Below are positions 8,757 through 17,406 of a stretch of DNA of 64,000 nt, in pieces; positions within the stretch are counted from its first letter, which is position 1; each line of letters starts with the position of its first letter. The DNA lies in NCBI RefSeq assembly GCF_020510585.1, contig NZ_CP075190.1, forward strand, positions 1,486,001-1,550,000, written 5' to 3'. Source of the stretch: Ferribacterium limneticum. Its GTDB lineage: Bacteria > Pseudomonadota > Gammaproteobacteria > Burkholderiales > Rhodocyclaceae. The position numbers and the translations under genes are program-made. The notes below the pieces were generated by a model. It had not been told where the DNA came from and did not search any database. It worked only from the letters and a program-made list of their open reading frames with translations.

Positions 8757-9818
8757 ATGAGTTACGAACTGACCATTGAGCCGCTCGGCCAGACCATCGA
8801 GGTCGAGGATGGCCAAACAATTCTCGACGCCGCCCTGCGCGCCGGCATTTACCTGCCGCATGCCTGCTGTCACGGCCTCTGTGCCACCTGCAAGGTGCAG
8901 GTGCTGGACGGCGAGATCGATCACGGCGAAGCCTCGACCTTTGCCTTGATGGATTTCGAGCGGGAGGAAGGCAAGACGCTGGCCTGCTGCTGCCGGCTGG
9001 AGTCCGATACGGTGATCGAAGCCGAAATCGAGGAAGATCCCGATTCGCGCAACCTGCCGGTGCAGGACTACACCGGCGAAGTGGTCAGGATCGAAGCTCT
9101 GACACCGACCATTCGCGGCATCTGGCTCAAGCTCGACCGGCCGATGGACTTTCAGGCCGGCCAGTACATCAATCTTGAGGTGCCGGGGATTGAAGGGCAA
9201 TCGCGGGCATTTTCGCTGGCCAACTCGCCGCAGAGCGGCGATGTCGTCGAGTTGAACGTGCGCATCGTGCCGGGCGGTCAGGTCACGACCTGGCTGCATG
9301 AAAACCTGGAAGTGGGTGAAAAGCTCAAGCTGAGCGGACCCTACGGCCGTTTCTTCGTCAAGAAGTCAGCCAATCTGCCGCTGGTTTTCATGGCCGGTGG
9401 CTCCGGTTTGTCCAGCCCGAAATCGATGATCGAGGACTTGCTGGCCGAAGGTTTCGATAAGCCAATGACGCTGGTGTACGGTCAGCGCAGTCGTGAAGAG
9501 CTCTACTACGACGCCGAGTTCAGGGCGTTGGCCGAAAAGCATGCCAACTTCACTTACGTCCCGGCCCTGTCCAGCGAGCCGGAAGGTTCCGACTGGACGG
9601 GCGCCCGGGGCTTCGTGCATGAGGCGGCGAAGGCCCACTTCAACAACGATTTTCGTGGTCACAAAGCTTACCTGTGCGGCCCGCCAGCGATGATCGAAGC
9701 CTGTATCAGCACGCTGATGCAGGGCCGGCTGTTCGAGCGCGACATCTACATGGAGAAATTCTTCTCTGCGGCAGATGCCTCCCAGCAACTCAAAAGCCCC
9801 TTGTTCAAGAACATCTGA
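8757..9818 (+). CDS. dmpP: phenol hydroxylase reductase (P5), 2Fe-2S/FAD
   Basis: A 353-residue NADH-dependent reductase that feeds electrons to DmpN. Order of domains: plant-type [2Fe-2S] ferredoxin with Cys37, Cys42, Cys45 and a fourth in the CCC at 77-79; an FAD domain with RAFSLANSP near 148-156; and an NAD domain with MAGGSGLSSPKSM near 213-225. It starts 12 bases after dmpO. It is the only phenol hydroxylase reductase in the window, so it is the likely electron donor to both oxygenases. Confidence 0.95.
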   Translation: MSYELTIEPLGQTIEVEDGQTILDAALRAGIYLPHACCHGLCATCKVQVLDGEIDHGEASTFALMDFEREEGKTLACCCRLESDTVIEAEIEEDPDSRNLPVQDYTGEVVRIEALTPTIRGIWLKLDRPMDFQAGQYINLEVPGIEGQSRAFSLANSPQSGDVVELNVRIVPGGQVTTWLHENLEVGEKLKLSGPYGRFFVKKSANLPLVFMAGGSGLSSPKSMIEDLLAEGFDKPMTLVYGQRSREELYYDAEFRALAEKHANFTYVPALSSEPEGSDWTGARGFVHEAAKAHFNNDFRGHKAYLCGPPAMIEACISTLMQGRLFERDIYMEKFFSAADASQQLKSPLFKNI

Positions 9819-9837
9819 ACGGGGGCGGGAGCGATCA

Positions 9838-10179
9838 ATGATCTATTACAACGTGCTGATCGAGGAAACCGGCGAGAGCTTTCGTTGCTCGCCGGCCGAA
9901 TCGCTACTGGTCGGGATGGAACGCCTCGGCAAGAAGGGGATTCCAGTCGGTTGTCGCGGCGGCGGTTGCGGCGTGTGCAAGGTGGAGATCACAGCCGGCA
10001 CTTACCTCAAGCGGGTGATGAGTCGCGAATACGTCAGTGTCGAGGACGAGGCTGCAGATCGCGTGCTGGCCTGCCGGGTTCGGCCGACTAGCGATATCAG
10101 CCTGAAGGTGATCGGCAAGATGGCCAAGAACGTCTATCGGTCGCCGCTCCAGGCGGCACCGACGACGCTCACGGCTTAG
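9838..10179 (+). CDS. dmpQ: plant-type ferredoxin, catechol dioxygenase reactivation type
   Basis: A 113-residue [2Fe-2S] ferredoxin with Cys39, Cys44, Cys47 and Cys79 (CRGGGCGVC...LACR). XylT/DmpQ/PhhQ ferredoxins re-reduce the oxidised iron of catechol 2,3-dioxygenase. The ATG at 9838 is used because GGGGGCGGGAGCG precedes it and the family starts there; a longer frame from 9775 only overlaps dmpP. Last gene of the operon. Confidence 0.9.
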   Translation: MIYYNVLIEETGESFRCSPAESLLVGMERLGKKGIPVGCRGGGCGVCKVEITAGTYLKRVMSREYVSVEDEAADRVLACRVRPTSDISLKVIGKMAKNVYRSPLQAAPTTLTA

Positions 10180-10188
10180 ACAGGGGCT

Positions 10189-10213
10189 GGCGCCGACCAG
10201 CCCGGTCGGCGCC
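10189..10213. terminator. hairpin between convergent operons
   Basis: GGCGCCGAC and GTCGGCGCC form a perfect nine-base stem around a seven-base loop, ten bases after the dmpQ stop. No T-run follows, so terminator function is likely but not certain. Confidence 0.5.
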
Positions 10214-10221
10214 ACGCATTC

Positions 10222-10257
10222 CCACGGTCAACCGGAAAAAATGGCCAATTTTGAAAT
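10222..10257 (+). repeat. interspersed repeat, copy 2
   Basis: CCACGGTCAACCGGAAAAAA, then GGCCAATTTTGAAAT. It lies between the convergent dmpQ and gntR stops. Confidence 0.75.
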
Positions 10258-10271
10258 GTGGCTAGCAGCGT

Positions 10272-10988
10272 TCAGGCCGCCAGTTTTTCGTTCAACTGGT
10301 CTTTCGGAATCTGTTCGATGGAGCGGAAGGTGAGCCGGATGTGCTCGCCGAGGATTGTGGTGGCTTTGTCGGCATCGCGGGCCATGGCAGCCTGCATCAG
10401 GGCTTCGTGTTCGGCGTGGATGTCGCGCGGAATCGGCTTCAGGTAGAGCGACAGGCGGCGATAGCGTTCGGCCTGCTGATAGAGGATGGAGAGGAAATGC
10501 TTGAGCCAGCGCGAAGGACAAGCCGAAATCAGCACCTCGTGGAAGATCCGGTTGCGTTCTTCCCACTCTTCCCGGTCATCGCTGCCGATGCGTTTTTCTT
10601 CCGCCTTGGTGAGACGGTGGAAGGCAGCCAGCAAGTCACCTTCCCAGGCGTCGTCGCCCATGGTGATCGACTGGCGCAGGGCCTCGCATTCGAGCATGAC
10701 GCGGGTTTGGGTGATATCGCCGAAGTCTTCGAGGGACACCGGCGCGACGCGGAAGCCGCGCTGGCCCTGGCTGACGACGAGGGCATCGGAAATGAGCAGC
10801 GAAAGCGCTTCGCGCAGGGTGCCGGCGCCGACGCCGTAGTCATCCTTGAGGTGCTCGACCCGGAGTTTTTCTCCCGGGGCGAGGTGGCCTTCGATGATGT
10901 CGCGGCGCAGTGCGCGGTAGGCAGATTCGACAAGTGTTTTCGGTTCGGCCATGAGGCTGTCGCCGGTTGATGTGTTGTTTTTAGCCAT
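10272..10988 (-). CDS. GntR-family regulator (FCD type), AphS/PhcS-like repressor
   Basis: A 238-residue FadR-subfamily regulator: winged HTH (about 18-82, with GEKLRVEHLKDDYGVGAGTLREALSLL) and an FCD ligand domain (about 95-225). It is divergent from the meta-cleavage operon. In Comamonas testosteroni a GntR protein (AphS/PhcS) represses phenol genes, and the position and type agree. The start could be 10988 (MAKNN) or 10952 (MAEPK); neither has a clear ribosome site. The dyad at 11067-11097 is its likely operator and would allow autoregulation. Confidence 0.88.
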   Translation of the reverse strand: MAKNNTSTGDSLMAEPKTLVESAYRALRRDIIEGHLAPGEKLRVEHLKDDYGVGAGTLREALSLLISDALVVSQGQRGFRVAPVSLEDFGDITQTRVMLECEALRQSITMGDDAWEGDLLAAFHRLTKAEEKRIGSDDREEWEERNRIFHEVLISACPSRWLKHFLSILYQQAERYRRLSLYLKPIPRDIHAEHEALMQAAMARDADKATTILGEHIRLTFRSIEQIPKDQLNEKLAA

Positions 10989-11066
10989 GACGTGTGGGTT
11001 CGGTTCAGTGGTTTGACCAGATGGTGAAATTCTACCCTGACAGGAAGAATTTTCACGGTTTTTAAA

Positions 11067-11097
11067 AATCTCGAGAAAAAGTATTGACATCGAGATT
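11067..11097. promoter_or_regulatory. GntR operator overlapping the meta-operon promoter
   Basis: AATCTCGA (11067-11074) and TCGAGATT (11090-11097) are exact complements separated by 15 bases. The -35 hexamer TTGACA (11084-11089) lies between them, so a bound repressor would block polymerase. Confidence 0.6.
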
Positions 11098-11112
11098 CGT
11101 TGTAAATATCGT
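11084..11112 (+). promoter_or_regulatory. sigma-70 promoter of the first meta-cleavage operon
   Basis: Consensus -35 TTGACA at 11084-11089, a 17-base spacer, and a weaker -10 TATCGT at 11107-11112, upstream of the dioxygenase start at 11176. Confidence 0.55.
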
Positions 11113-11175
11113 AATGGTAAATCGATTGCGTAGATTTTTGTGTGATTGAAATACTCAAAAAACAGGAGAAGACAA

Positions 11176-12102
11176 ATGGCAATGACTGGTGTTTTACGTC
11201 CCGGACACGCTCAGATCCGGGTGCTCGACATTGAAGAAAGCGTTGATTTCTATTCGAAGGTGCTGGGCTTGGTCGAAACTGGTCGCGATGCTCAGGGCCG
11301 TGTTTATTTCAAGACCTGGGAAGAGCGCGATCACAACAGCGTGATCCTGCGTCAGGCCGACTCGGCAGGTATCGACTTCTTCGCCTTCAAGGTCGATAGC
11401 GATGCCACGCTGGCCAAGCTCGAGAAGGATCTGAACGCCTACGGCGTCGCCACCAAGCGCATTGCCGCCGGCGAGCTGCTCGAAACCGGCGAGCGCGTCC
11501 GCTTCACGCTGCCGACCGGCCACGACATCGAGCTGTATGCGCAAAAGACCGCCATCGGCAACGAGATGGGCGAGCTCAATCCGGAAGCCTGGTGTGCCGC
11601 CGCCGAAAAGGGCATCGCCCCGATCCGCCTTGACCACTGCCTGCTCTACGGGCCGGACATCGAGAAAGCCCAGGCCATCTTCCAGGACGTCCTCGGTTTC
11701 TACCTCGTCGAACACATCGCGCTCGACGACAACCAGGATCTGGCGATCTGGCTGTCGTGCTCGACCAAAGCCCATGACATCGCCTTCGTCCGTCACCCGG
11801 AGCCGGGCAAGCTGCACCACGTTTCCTTCCTGCTCGAAACCTGGGAACAGGTGCTGCGCGCCGCCGACCTGATGTCGATGAACCGCGTTTCCATCGATAT
11901 CGGCCCGACACGTCATGGCGTGACCCGTGGCACGACGATCTACGCCTTCGACCCCAACGGCAATCGCTTCGAAACCTTCTGCGGCGGCAACTATGCCTAC
12001 CCAGATCAGAAGGCGACGAAGTGGACCATGGATGAAGTCGGTGCCGCCGTGTTCTATCACGACCGCAAGCTCAACGATCGCTTCCTGAGCGTGGTGACCT
12101 GA
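11176..12102 (+). CDS. dmpB: catechol 2,3-dioxygenase (first copy)
   Basis: An extradiol dioxygenase that opens catechol to 2-hydroxymuconic semialdehyde using Fe(II). The 308-residue protein has the two-domain vicinal-oxygen-chelate layout and iron ligands His154, His215 and Glu266, matching XylE His153/His214/Glu265. The ATG at 11176 follows CAGGAGAAGACAA. First gene of the lower operon; its TGA overlaps the ATG of the next gene (TGATG). A paralogue sits at 29995-30930 with the same first 18 residues. Confidence 0.96.
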   Translation: MAMTGVLRPGHAQIRVLDIEESVDFYSKVLGLVETGRDAQGRVYFKTWEERDHNSVILRQADSAGIDFFAFKVDSDATLAKLEKDLNAYGVATKRIAAGELLETGERVRFTLPTGHDIELYAQKTAIGNEMGELNPEAWCAAAEKGIAPIRLDHCLLYGPDIEKAQAIFQDVLGFYLVEHIALDDNQDLAIWLSCSTKAHDIAFVRHPEPGKLHHVSFLLETWEQVLRAADLMSMNRVSIDIGPTRHGVTRGTTIYAFDPNGNRFETFCGGNYAYPDQKATKWTMDEVGAAVFYHDRKLNDRFLSVVT

Positions 12103-12524
12103 TGCAGGTTGCTGCCACGATCCCCGGGATTTCAGCCGAGGCGGCTGCGGCCGCCTGTGCGGCAGCCGTGGCGCATGCCACGGCCAACGGCTGGAAGATC
12201 AATGTCGCCGTGGTCGATCGTGGCGGCAATCTGATGGCCTTCCTGCGCATGCCCGGCGCCTTCATCCACTCGATCGATATCGCCATCGACAAGGCTTACA
12301 CCTCGGCCAGCTTCGGTTTTCCGACCAAGGCGTGGATGGGGGCGATAGGCCACGACGAAGGCATGAAGCTGGGCTTTTCGGCCCAACCGCGGCTGATTGT
12401 TTTCGGCGGCGGATTGCCCGTAGGTTCAGGTGACTGGCTAGGTGGCATCGGCGTTTCCGGCGCTTCCGAAGCGCAGGACGAAGAATGTGCGCGGGCCGGC
12501 CTGGCGGCCATCGGCCTGGCTTAA
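12102..12524 (+). CDS. GlcG/HbpS-family (DUF336) protein
   Basis: A 140-residue protein of the GlcG/HbpS-like family: A-x-A-A-A-A-C repeats near the start, VAVVDRGGNLMAFLRMPGA at about 37-55, and glycine-rich FGGGLPVGSGDWLGGIGVSG near 103-122. Members are often found in catabolic operons and some bind haem; the role here is unknown. Its start overlaps the dioxygenase stop, so its synthesis is coupled to that enzyme. No second copy accompanies the other dioxygenase. Confidence 0.85.
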   Translation: MQVAATIPGISAEAAAAACAAAVAHATANGWKINVAVVDRGGNLMAFLRMPGAFIHSIDIAIDKAYTSASFGFPTKAWMGAIGHDEGMKLGFSAQPRLIVFGGGLPVGSGDWLGGIGVSGASEAQDEECARAGLAAIGLA

Positions 12525-12554
12525 GAACAGCAAACAAAAAAGGAAAACAAGGGA

Positions 12555-14009
12555 ATGAAGCAGATCCTGAATTTCATCAACGGCGAATTCGTCTCGACGG
12601 CAAAGCAGTTCGAGAAACGCACGCCGCTCGACAACTCGATCATCGGCATGGTGCACGAGGCCGGCAAGGCCGAAGTCGATGCCGCCGTGCAGGCCGCGCA
12701 CGACGCCCTGAAGGGGCCGTGGGGCAAGATGACCGTGGTCGAGCGCACCGACATCCTGAACAAGGTGGCCGACGAGATCACTCGCCGCTTCGACGAGTTC
12801 CTCGAGGCCGAGTGCGCCGATACCGGCAAGCCGAAAAGCCTCGCTTCGCACATCGATATTCCGCGCGGTGCCGCCAACTTCAAGATCTTCGCCGACGTCA
12901 TCAAGAACGCGCCGACCGAGTTCTTCGAAATGGCGACGCCAGATGGCAAGGGCGCCCTCAATTACGCGATCCGTCGCCCGGTTGGCGTGGTCGGCGTCGT
13001 CTGCCCGTGGAACCTGCCGCTGCTGCTCATGACCTGGAAGGTCGGCCCGGCGCTGGCCTGCGGCAACACCGTTGTCGTCAAGCCGTCGGAAGAAACCCCG
13101 TCGACCGCCACGCTGCTCGGCGAAGTCATGAATGCCTGCGGCGTACCAAAGGGCGTCTATAACGTCGTGCATGGCTTCGGCCCGAATTCAGCCGGCGAAT
13201 TCCTGACCACCAACCAGAACGTCAACGCCATCACCTTCACCGGCGAAACGCGTACCGGCGAGATCATCAACAAGGCGGCTGCGCATGGTTCGCGCCCGGT
13301 GTCGCTCGAAATGGGCGGCAAGAATCCGGGCATCGTCTTTGCCGATGCCGATCTCGACGTCGCCATCGAAGCAACCCTGCGTTCCTGCTTCGCCAACTGC
13401 GGCCAGGTTTGTCTGGGCACAGAGCGCGTTTATGTCGAGCGTCCGATCTTCGACGAGTTCGTCGCCCGCCTGAAGGTCGGCGCCGAGAAGCTCAAGCTCG
13501 GCGTGCCGAGCGACCCGGCCACCAACATGGGGCCGCTGGTCAGCCAGGAACATCGCGACAAGGTGCTCTCCTATTACAAAAAGGCTGTCGATGAGGGCGC
13601 AACGGTCGTTACCGGCGGCGGTATTCCCAAGATGCCGGGCGAACTGGCCAATGGTGCCTGGGTCCAGCCGACTATCTGGACCGGCCTGGACGACAATGCC
13701 ACGGTCGTCCGCGAGGAGATTTTCGGACCGTGCACGACGGTCATGCCTTTCGACAGCGAAGACGAGGTCATCAAGCGTGCCAACAACACGACCTACGGTC
13801 TGGCCGCCTCGGTGTTCACGCAGAACATCAACCGTGCCCACCGTGTTGCGGCGCAGATGGAAGTTGGCTTGGTCTGGGTCAACAGCTGGTTCCTGCGCGA
13901 CTTGCGCACGCCGTTCGGCGGTGCCAAGCAGTCGGGTATCGGCCGCGAAGGCGGCGTGCACTCGCTTGAGTTCTATACCGAACTCAAGAACGTCTGCATC
14001 AAGCTGTAA
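12555..14009 (+). CDS. dmpC: 2-hydroxymuconic semialdehyde dehydrogenase (first copy)
   Basis: NAD-dependent aldehyde dehydrogenase taking 2-hydroxymuconic semialdehyde to 2-hydroxymuconate (oxalocrotonate branch). The 484 residues carry the ALDH catalytic set: Asn153 (PWN), Glu252 (LEMGG) and nucleophile Cys286 (GQVCLG). Same family, length and start motif (ILNFINGEFV) as the paralogue at 34971-36431. Confidence 0.95.
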   Translation: MKQILNFINGEFVSTAKQFEKRTPLDNSIIGMVHEAGKAEVDAAVQAAHDALKGPWGKMTVVERTDILNKVADEITRRFDEFLEAECADTGKPKSLASHIDIPRGAANFKIFADVIKNAPTEFFEMATPDGKGALNYAIRRPVGVVGVVCPWNLPLLLMTWKVGPALACGNTVVVKPSEETPSTATLLGEVMNACGVPKGVYNVVHGFGPNSAGEFLTTNQNVNAITFTGETRTGEIINKAAAHGSRPVSLEMGGKNPGIVFADADLDVAIEATLRSCFANCGQVCLGTERVYVERPIFDEFVARLKVGAEKLKLGVPSDPATNMGPLVSQEHRDKVLSYYKKAVDEGATVVTGGGIPKMPGELANGAWVQPTIWTGLDDNATVVREEIFGPCTTVMPFDSEDEVIKRANNTTYGLAASVFTQNINRAHRVAAQMEVGLVWVNSWFLRDLRTPFGGAKQSGIGREGGVHSLEFYTELKNVCIKL

Positions 14010-14015
14010 GGCGAA

Positions 14016-14846
14016 GTGAGCGTGTCCGCAACCTCTCCCGAAATCGACCAGCGAATCGTCGCCGGCGGCATCGAAACCAACTACCACGATGTCGGTAGCG
14101 GGGCGCCGGTGCTGCTCATTCACGGCTCCGGGCCGGGGGTGACGGCGTGGGCCAACTGGCGTCTGGTGCTGCCGGAACTGGCCAAGACCTGTCGGGCGAT
14201 TGCGCCGGACATGGTTGGCTTCGGCTACACCGAGCGGCCGGCTGGTATCGAATACGGCGTCGATGGCTGGGTCGCTCACGCCATCGGCCTGCTCGATGCG
14301 CTGGGGATCGAACAGACCGATCTGATCGGCAATTCCTTCGGCGGCGCCATTGCGCTGGCGCTGGCCATCCGCCATCCGCAGCGGGTGCGCAAGTTGGTGC
14401 TCATGGGCAGCGTCGGCGTGCCTTTCGACATCACGCGGGAGCTTGATGCGGTGTGGGGTTATGAACCGTCGTTGGCGGCAATGCGCGGCCTGCTCGACAT
14501 CTTCGCCCATGACCGCAGCCTGGTTAACGACGAACTGGCCGAGTTGCGCTATCAGGCCAGCATTCGACCGGGCTTTCAGGAGTCGTTTTCGGCCATGTTC
14601 CCGGCTCCGCGTCAGCGCTGGGTCGACGCCATGGCCAGTGCCGAGGCGGACATCCGGGCGATCAGGCACAAGACGCTGGTCATCCACGGTCGCGACGACC
14701 GGGTAATTCCTCTGAGCAATTCCCTGACCCTGAACCGCTGGATCGACGACTCGCAGCTGCATGTTTTTGGTCGCTGCGGGCATTGGGTCCAGATCGAACA
14801 CAACCGCGAATTCAACCAGCTGGTCAGCAATTTCCTGGCCGAATAA
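14016..14846 (+). CDS. dmpD: 2-hydroxymuconic semialdehyde hydrolase
   Basis: An alpha/beta hydrolase that cleaves the ring-fission product to 2-oxopent-4-enoate and formate. The 276-residue protein shows oxyanion loop HGSGPG (36-41), nucleophile Ser107 in GNSFGG, Asp228 and His256 completing the triad. A GTG start at 14016 is used, six bases after the dmpC stop; another GTG at 14022 is possible. The second lower operon has no copy, so only this cluster can process ketone-type ring-cleavage products. Confidence 0.93.
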   Translation: MSVSATSPEIDQRIVAGGIETNYHDVGSGAPVLLIHGSGPGVTAWANWRLVLPELAKTCRAIAPDMVGFGYTERPAGIEYGVDGWVAHAIGLLDALGIEQTDLIGNSFGGAIALALAIRHPQRVRKLVLMGSVGVPFDITRELDAVWGYEPSLAAMRGLLDIFAHDRSLVNDELAELRYQASIRPGFQESFSAMFPAPRQRWVDAMASAEADIRAIRHKTLVIHGRDDRVIPLSNSLTLNRWIDDSQLHVFGRCGHWVQIEHNREFNQLVSNFLAE

Positions 14847-14858
14847 AGAGAAAACATC

Positions 14859-15641
14859 ATGGAACAATCGCAAATTAACGAACTCGGCGACGAACTCTAC
14901 GACGCCCTGGTCGCCGGCAAGACGGTCAGCCCACTGACCTCGCGCGGCTTCGATATCACCATCGAGGATGCCTACTACATCCAGCAACGCATGCTGTCGC
15001 GCCGACTGGAAAATGGCGAGAAGGTCATCGGCAAGAAGATCGGCGTCACCAGCAAGCCGGTCATGAACCTGCTCGGCGTGCATCAGCCCGACTTCGGCTA
15101 CCTGCTCGACGGCATGGTCTACAACGAAGGCGAATCGATCGAGATGAGCTCGCTGATCCAGCCCAAGGCCGAAGGTGAAATCGCCTTCCTGCTCAAGAAA
15201 GACCTGCAAGGCCCGGGCGTCACCGCCGCCGATGTGCTGGCTGCGACCGAAGGCGTCATGGCCTGTTTCGAAATCGTCGATTCGCGCATCACCGACTGGA
15301 AAATCAAGATCCAGGACACCGTCGCCGACAACGCCTCGTGCGGCGTTTTCGTGCTCGGTGACCAGCTCGTCGATATCAGCAACATCGACCTCGGCCTGTG
15401 CGGCATGGTCCTCGAAAAGAACGGCGAGATCGTCGTTACCGGCGCCGGTGCAGCGACCATGGGCCACCCGGTCACTGCCATGGTCTGGCTGGCCAACACC
15501 CTCGGCAAGCTCGGTATTGCCCTCAAGGCCGGCGACATTGTGCTGTCCGGTGCGATGGGCGCCATGGTCCCGGTGGTCAAGGGCGACAACCTGCGCATGA
15601 CCATCGGCGGCCTCGGTGGCTGTTCGGTTCGTTTCGTCTAA
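14859..15641 (+). CDS. dmpE: 2-oxopent-4-enoate hydratase (first copy)
   Basis: Adds water to 2-hydroxypenta-2,4-dienoate to give 4-hydroxy-2-oxovalerate. The 260 residues belong to the FAH-like hydratase/decarboxylase family: GKKIGVTSKPVMNLLGVHQPDFG (about 51-73) and FEIVDSRITDWKIKIQDTVADNASCG (about 132-157). Related to, but distinct from, dmpH downstream, with which it forms a complex in Pseudomonas. Confidence 0.94.
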   Translation: MEQSQINELGDELYDALVAGKTVSPLTSRGFDITIEDAYYIQQRMLSRRLENGEKVIGKKIGVTSKPVMNLLGVHQPDFGYLLDGMVYNEGESIEMSSLIQPKAEGEIAFLLKKDLQGPGVTAADVLAATEGVMACFEIVDSRITDWKIKIQDTVADNASCGVFVLGDQLVDISNIDLGLCGMVLEKNGEIVVTGAGAATMGHPVTAMVWLANTLGKLGIALKAGDIVLSGAMGAMVPVVKGDNLRMTIGGLGGCSVRFV

Positions 15642-15655
15642 GCCGGCGGCCCGAA

Positions 15656-16450
15656 ATGGACCTCCAGATACATTCCAAAATTGCCCTTATTTCCGGGTCG
15701 ACCGTGGGAATCGGCTTTGCGATTGCCACGGAGCTGGCGCGTGAAGGCGCGAAGGTGGTGATCAACGGCCGCAGTCAGAAAAGTGTCGATACGGCACTTG
15801 CCCGGCTCCGTTCGCTGGTCGCCGGGGCTGACGTGCAGGGCGTGGCGGCCGATCTGTCCACGGCGGAAGGTTGTCAGTTCCTGTTCGACGCCTGCCCGCA
15901 GGCTGACATCCTGGTCAACAACCTCGGCATCTTCGATCCGGTGCCGTTCGACGCCATTCCCGATTCGGAGTGGCAACGTTTCTTCGACGTCAATGTGATG
16001 AGCGGTGTTCGTCTGGCCCGCCACTACCTGCCGGCCATGAAGGCGGCCAACTGGGGACGTATCGTTTTCATCTCGAGCGAGTCCGGCATCAACACGCCGG
16101 GCGAGATGGTGCATTACGGCATGACCAAGTCGGCCCAACTGGCGGTGTCGCGCGGTCTGGCCCAAAGCTGCGCCGGCACGGGCGTCACGGTCAATGCCGT
16201 GCTGCCCGGTCCGACCCGCTCCGAAGGCGTCGGCGAGTTCTTCGCCAAGCTGGCCGCCGAAGCGGGTATCGGCCTCGAAGAAATAGAACGCCGCTTCTTC
16301 GCCGAAGGGCGCCCGACCTCAATTATCAAACGCATGATCGATCCGGCCGAAGTGGCTGCGCTGGTCGCCTACGTGTGCAGCGCGAGAGCGGCTGCGACGA
16401 CGGGTGCCGCGCTGCGCGTCGAAGGCGGGATCGTTTCCACCATTTGCTGA
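15656..16450 (+). CDS. short-chain dehydrogenase/reductase, role unknown
   Basis: A 264-residue classical SDR: cofactor loop GSTVGIG (14-20), NNLG (88-91), catalytic Ser141, Tyr154 and Lys158 (YGMTK), all intact. The ATG at 15656 lies 14 bases after dmpE. It sits in the middle of the meta operon, between the hydratase and the acylating dehydrogenase, where the Pseudomonas dmp operon has no gene. The substrate cannot be told; a pathway intermediate or a substituted aromatic is inference. Confidence 0.85.
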   Translation: MDLQIHSKIALISGSTVGIGFAIATELAREGAKVVINGRSQKSVDTALARLRSLVAGADVQGVAADLSTAEGCQFLFDACPQADILVNNLGIFDPVPFDAIPDSEWQRFFDVNVMSGVRLARHYLPAMKAANWGRIVFISSESGINTPGEMVHYGMTKSAQLAVSRGLAQSCAGTGVTVNAVLPGPTRSEGVGEFFAKLAAEAGIGLEEIERRFFAEGRPTSIIKRMIDPAEVAALVAYVCSARAAATTGAALRVEGGIVSTIC

Positions 16451-16474
16451 ACCACGATCAATAAGGAAATATTG

Positions 16475-17389
16475 ATGACCCAAAAAATCAAATGCGCCCT
16501 GATCGGCCCGGGCAACATCGGGACCGACCTGCTTTACAAACTCAAGCGCAGCCCCTACCTCGACCCCGTCTGGATGATCGGCATTGACCCCGAATCCGAA
16601 GGCCTCAAGCGTGCCGCCGAGATGGGCCTCAAGACCTGCGCCACCGGTGTCGATGGCTTCCTCCCGCACGTCCTCGCCGACAACGTTCAGATCGCCTTCG
16701 ACGCGACCTCGGCCTATGTCCATGCCGAGAACTCGCGCAAGCTCAACGCCCTCGGCGTCCTGATGATCGACCTGACGCCAGCCGCCATCGGCCCGTTCTG
16801 CGTGCCGCCGGTCAATCTCAAGGAACACGTCGGTCGCCGTGAAATGAACGTCAACATGGTCACCTGTGGTGGCCAGGCCACCATCCCGATGGTCGCCGCT
16901 GTCTCGCGCGTTCAGCCGGTCGCCTACGGCGAAATCGTCGCCACCGTCTCTTCGAAGAGCGCCGGCCCCGGCACCCGCAAGAACATCGACGAATTCACCC
17001 GCACCACCGCCGGTGCCGTCGAAAAGGTTGGCGGCGCCAAGAAGGGCAAGGCCATCATCATCATCAACCCGGCCGAACCGCCCCTCGTCATGCGCGACAC
17101 CGTGCACTGCCTGACCGAAAGCGAACCGCAGCGCGATGCGATCACCGAGTCCATCCACGCCATGATCAAGGAAGTCCAGAAATACGTTCCCGGCTACCGC
17201 CTGGTCAATGGCCCGGTCTTCGACGGCAACCGCGTCTCCGTCTACATGGAAGTCACCGGCCTCGGCGACTTCCTGCCGACCTACGCCGGCAACCTCGACA
17301 TCATGACCGCCGCCGGTGCCCGCACCGCCGAAATGTTCGCCGAAGAAATGATCAAGGGCACGCTCAAGCTTGAGCCTGTCGTGGCCTAA
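16475..17389 (+). CDS. dmpF: acetaldehyde dehydrogenase (acylating), first copy
   Basis: Converts acetaldehyde, NAD and CoA to acetyl-CoA; forms a channelling complex with the DmpG aldolase. The 304-residue protein has the NAD loop GPGNIGTD (11-18) and nucleophile Cys131 (TCGGQATIP), as expected for DmpF. The ATG at 16475 follows AAGGAAATATTG; an in-frame TTG three bases earlier is not favoured. Paralogue at 38296-39210. Confidence 0.95.
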   Translation: MTQKIKCALIGPGNIGTDLLYKLKRSPYLDPVWMIGIDPESEGLKRAAEMGLKTCATGVDGFLPHVLADNVQIAFDATSAYVHAENSRKLNALGVLMIDLTPAAIGPFCVPPVNLKEHVGRREMNVNMVTCGGQATIPMVAAVSRVQPVAYGEIVATVSSKSAGPGTRKNIDEFTRTTAGAVEKVGGAKKGKAIIIINPAEPPLVMRDTVHCLTESEPQRDAITESIHAMIKEVQKYVPGYRLVNGPVFDGNRVSVYMEVTGLGDFLPTYAGNLDIMTAAGARTAEMFAEEMIKGTLKLEPVVA

Positions 17390-17406
17390 GGAATAAGGAG
17401 AATTAA

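Noticed and set aside
13188..15467. 759-codon frame antisense to dmpC-dmpD-dmpE
   Set aside because: Covers three well-supported genes on the other strand; an artefact of codon bias.
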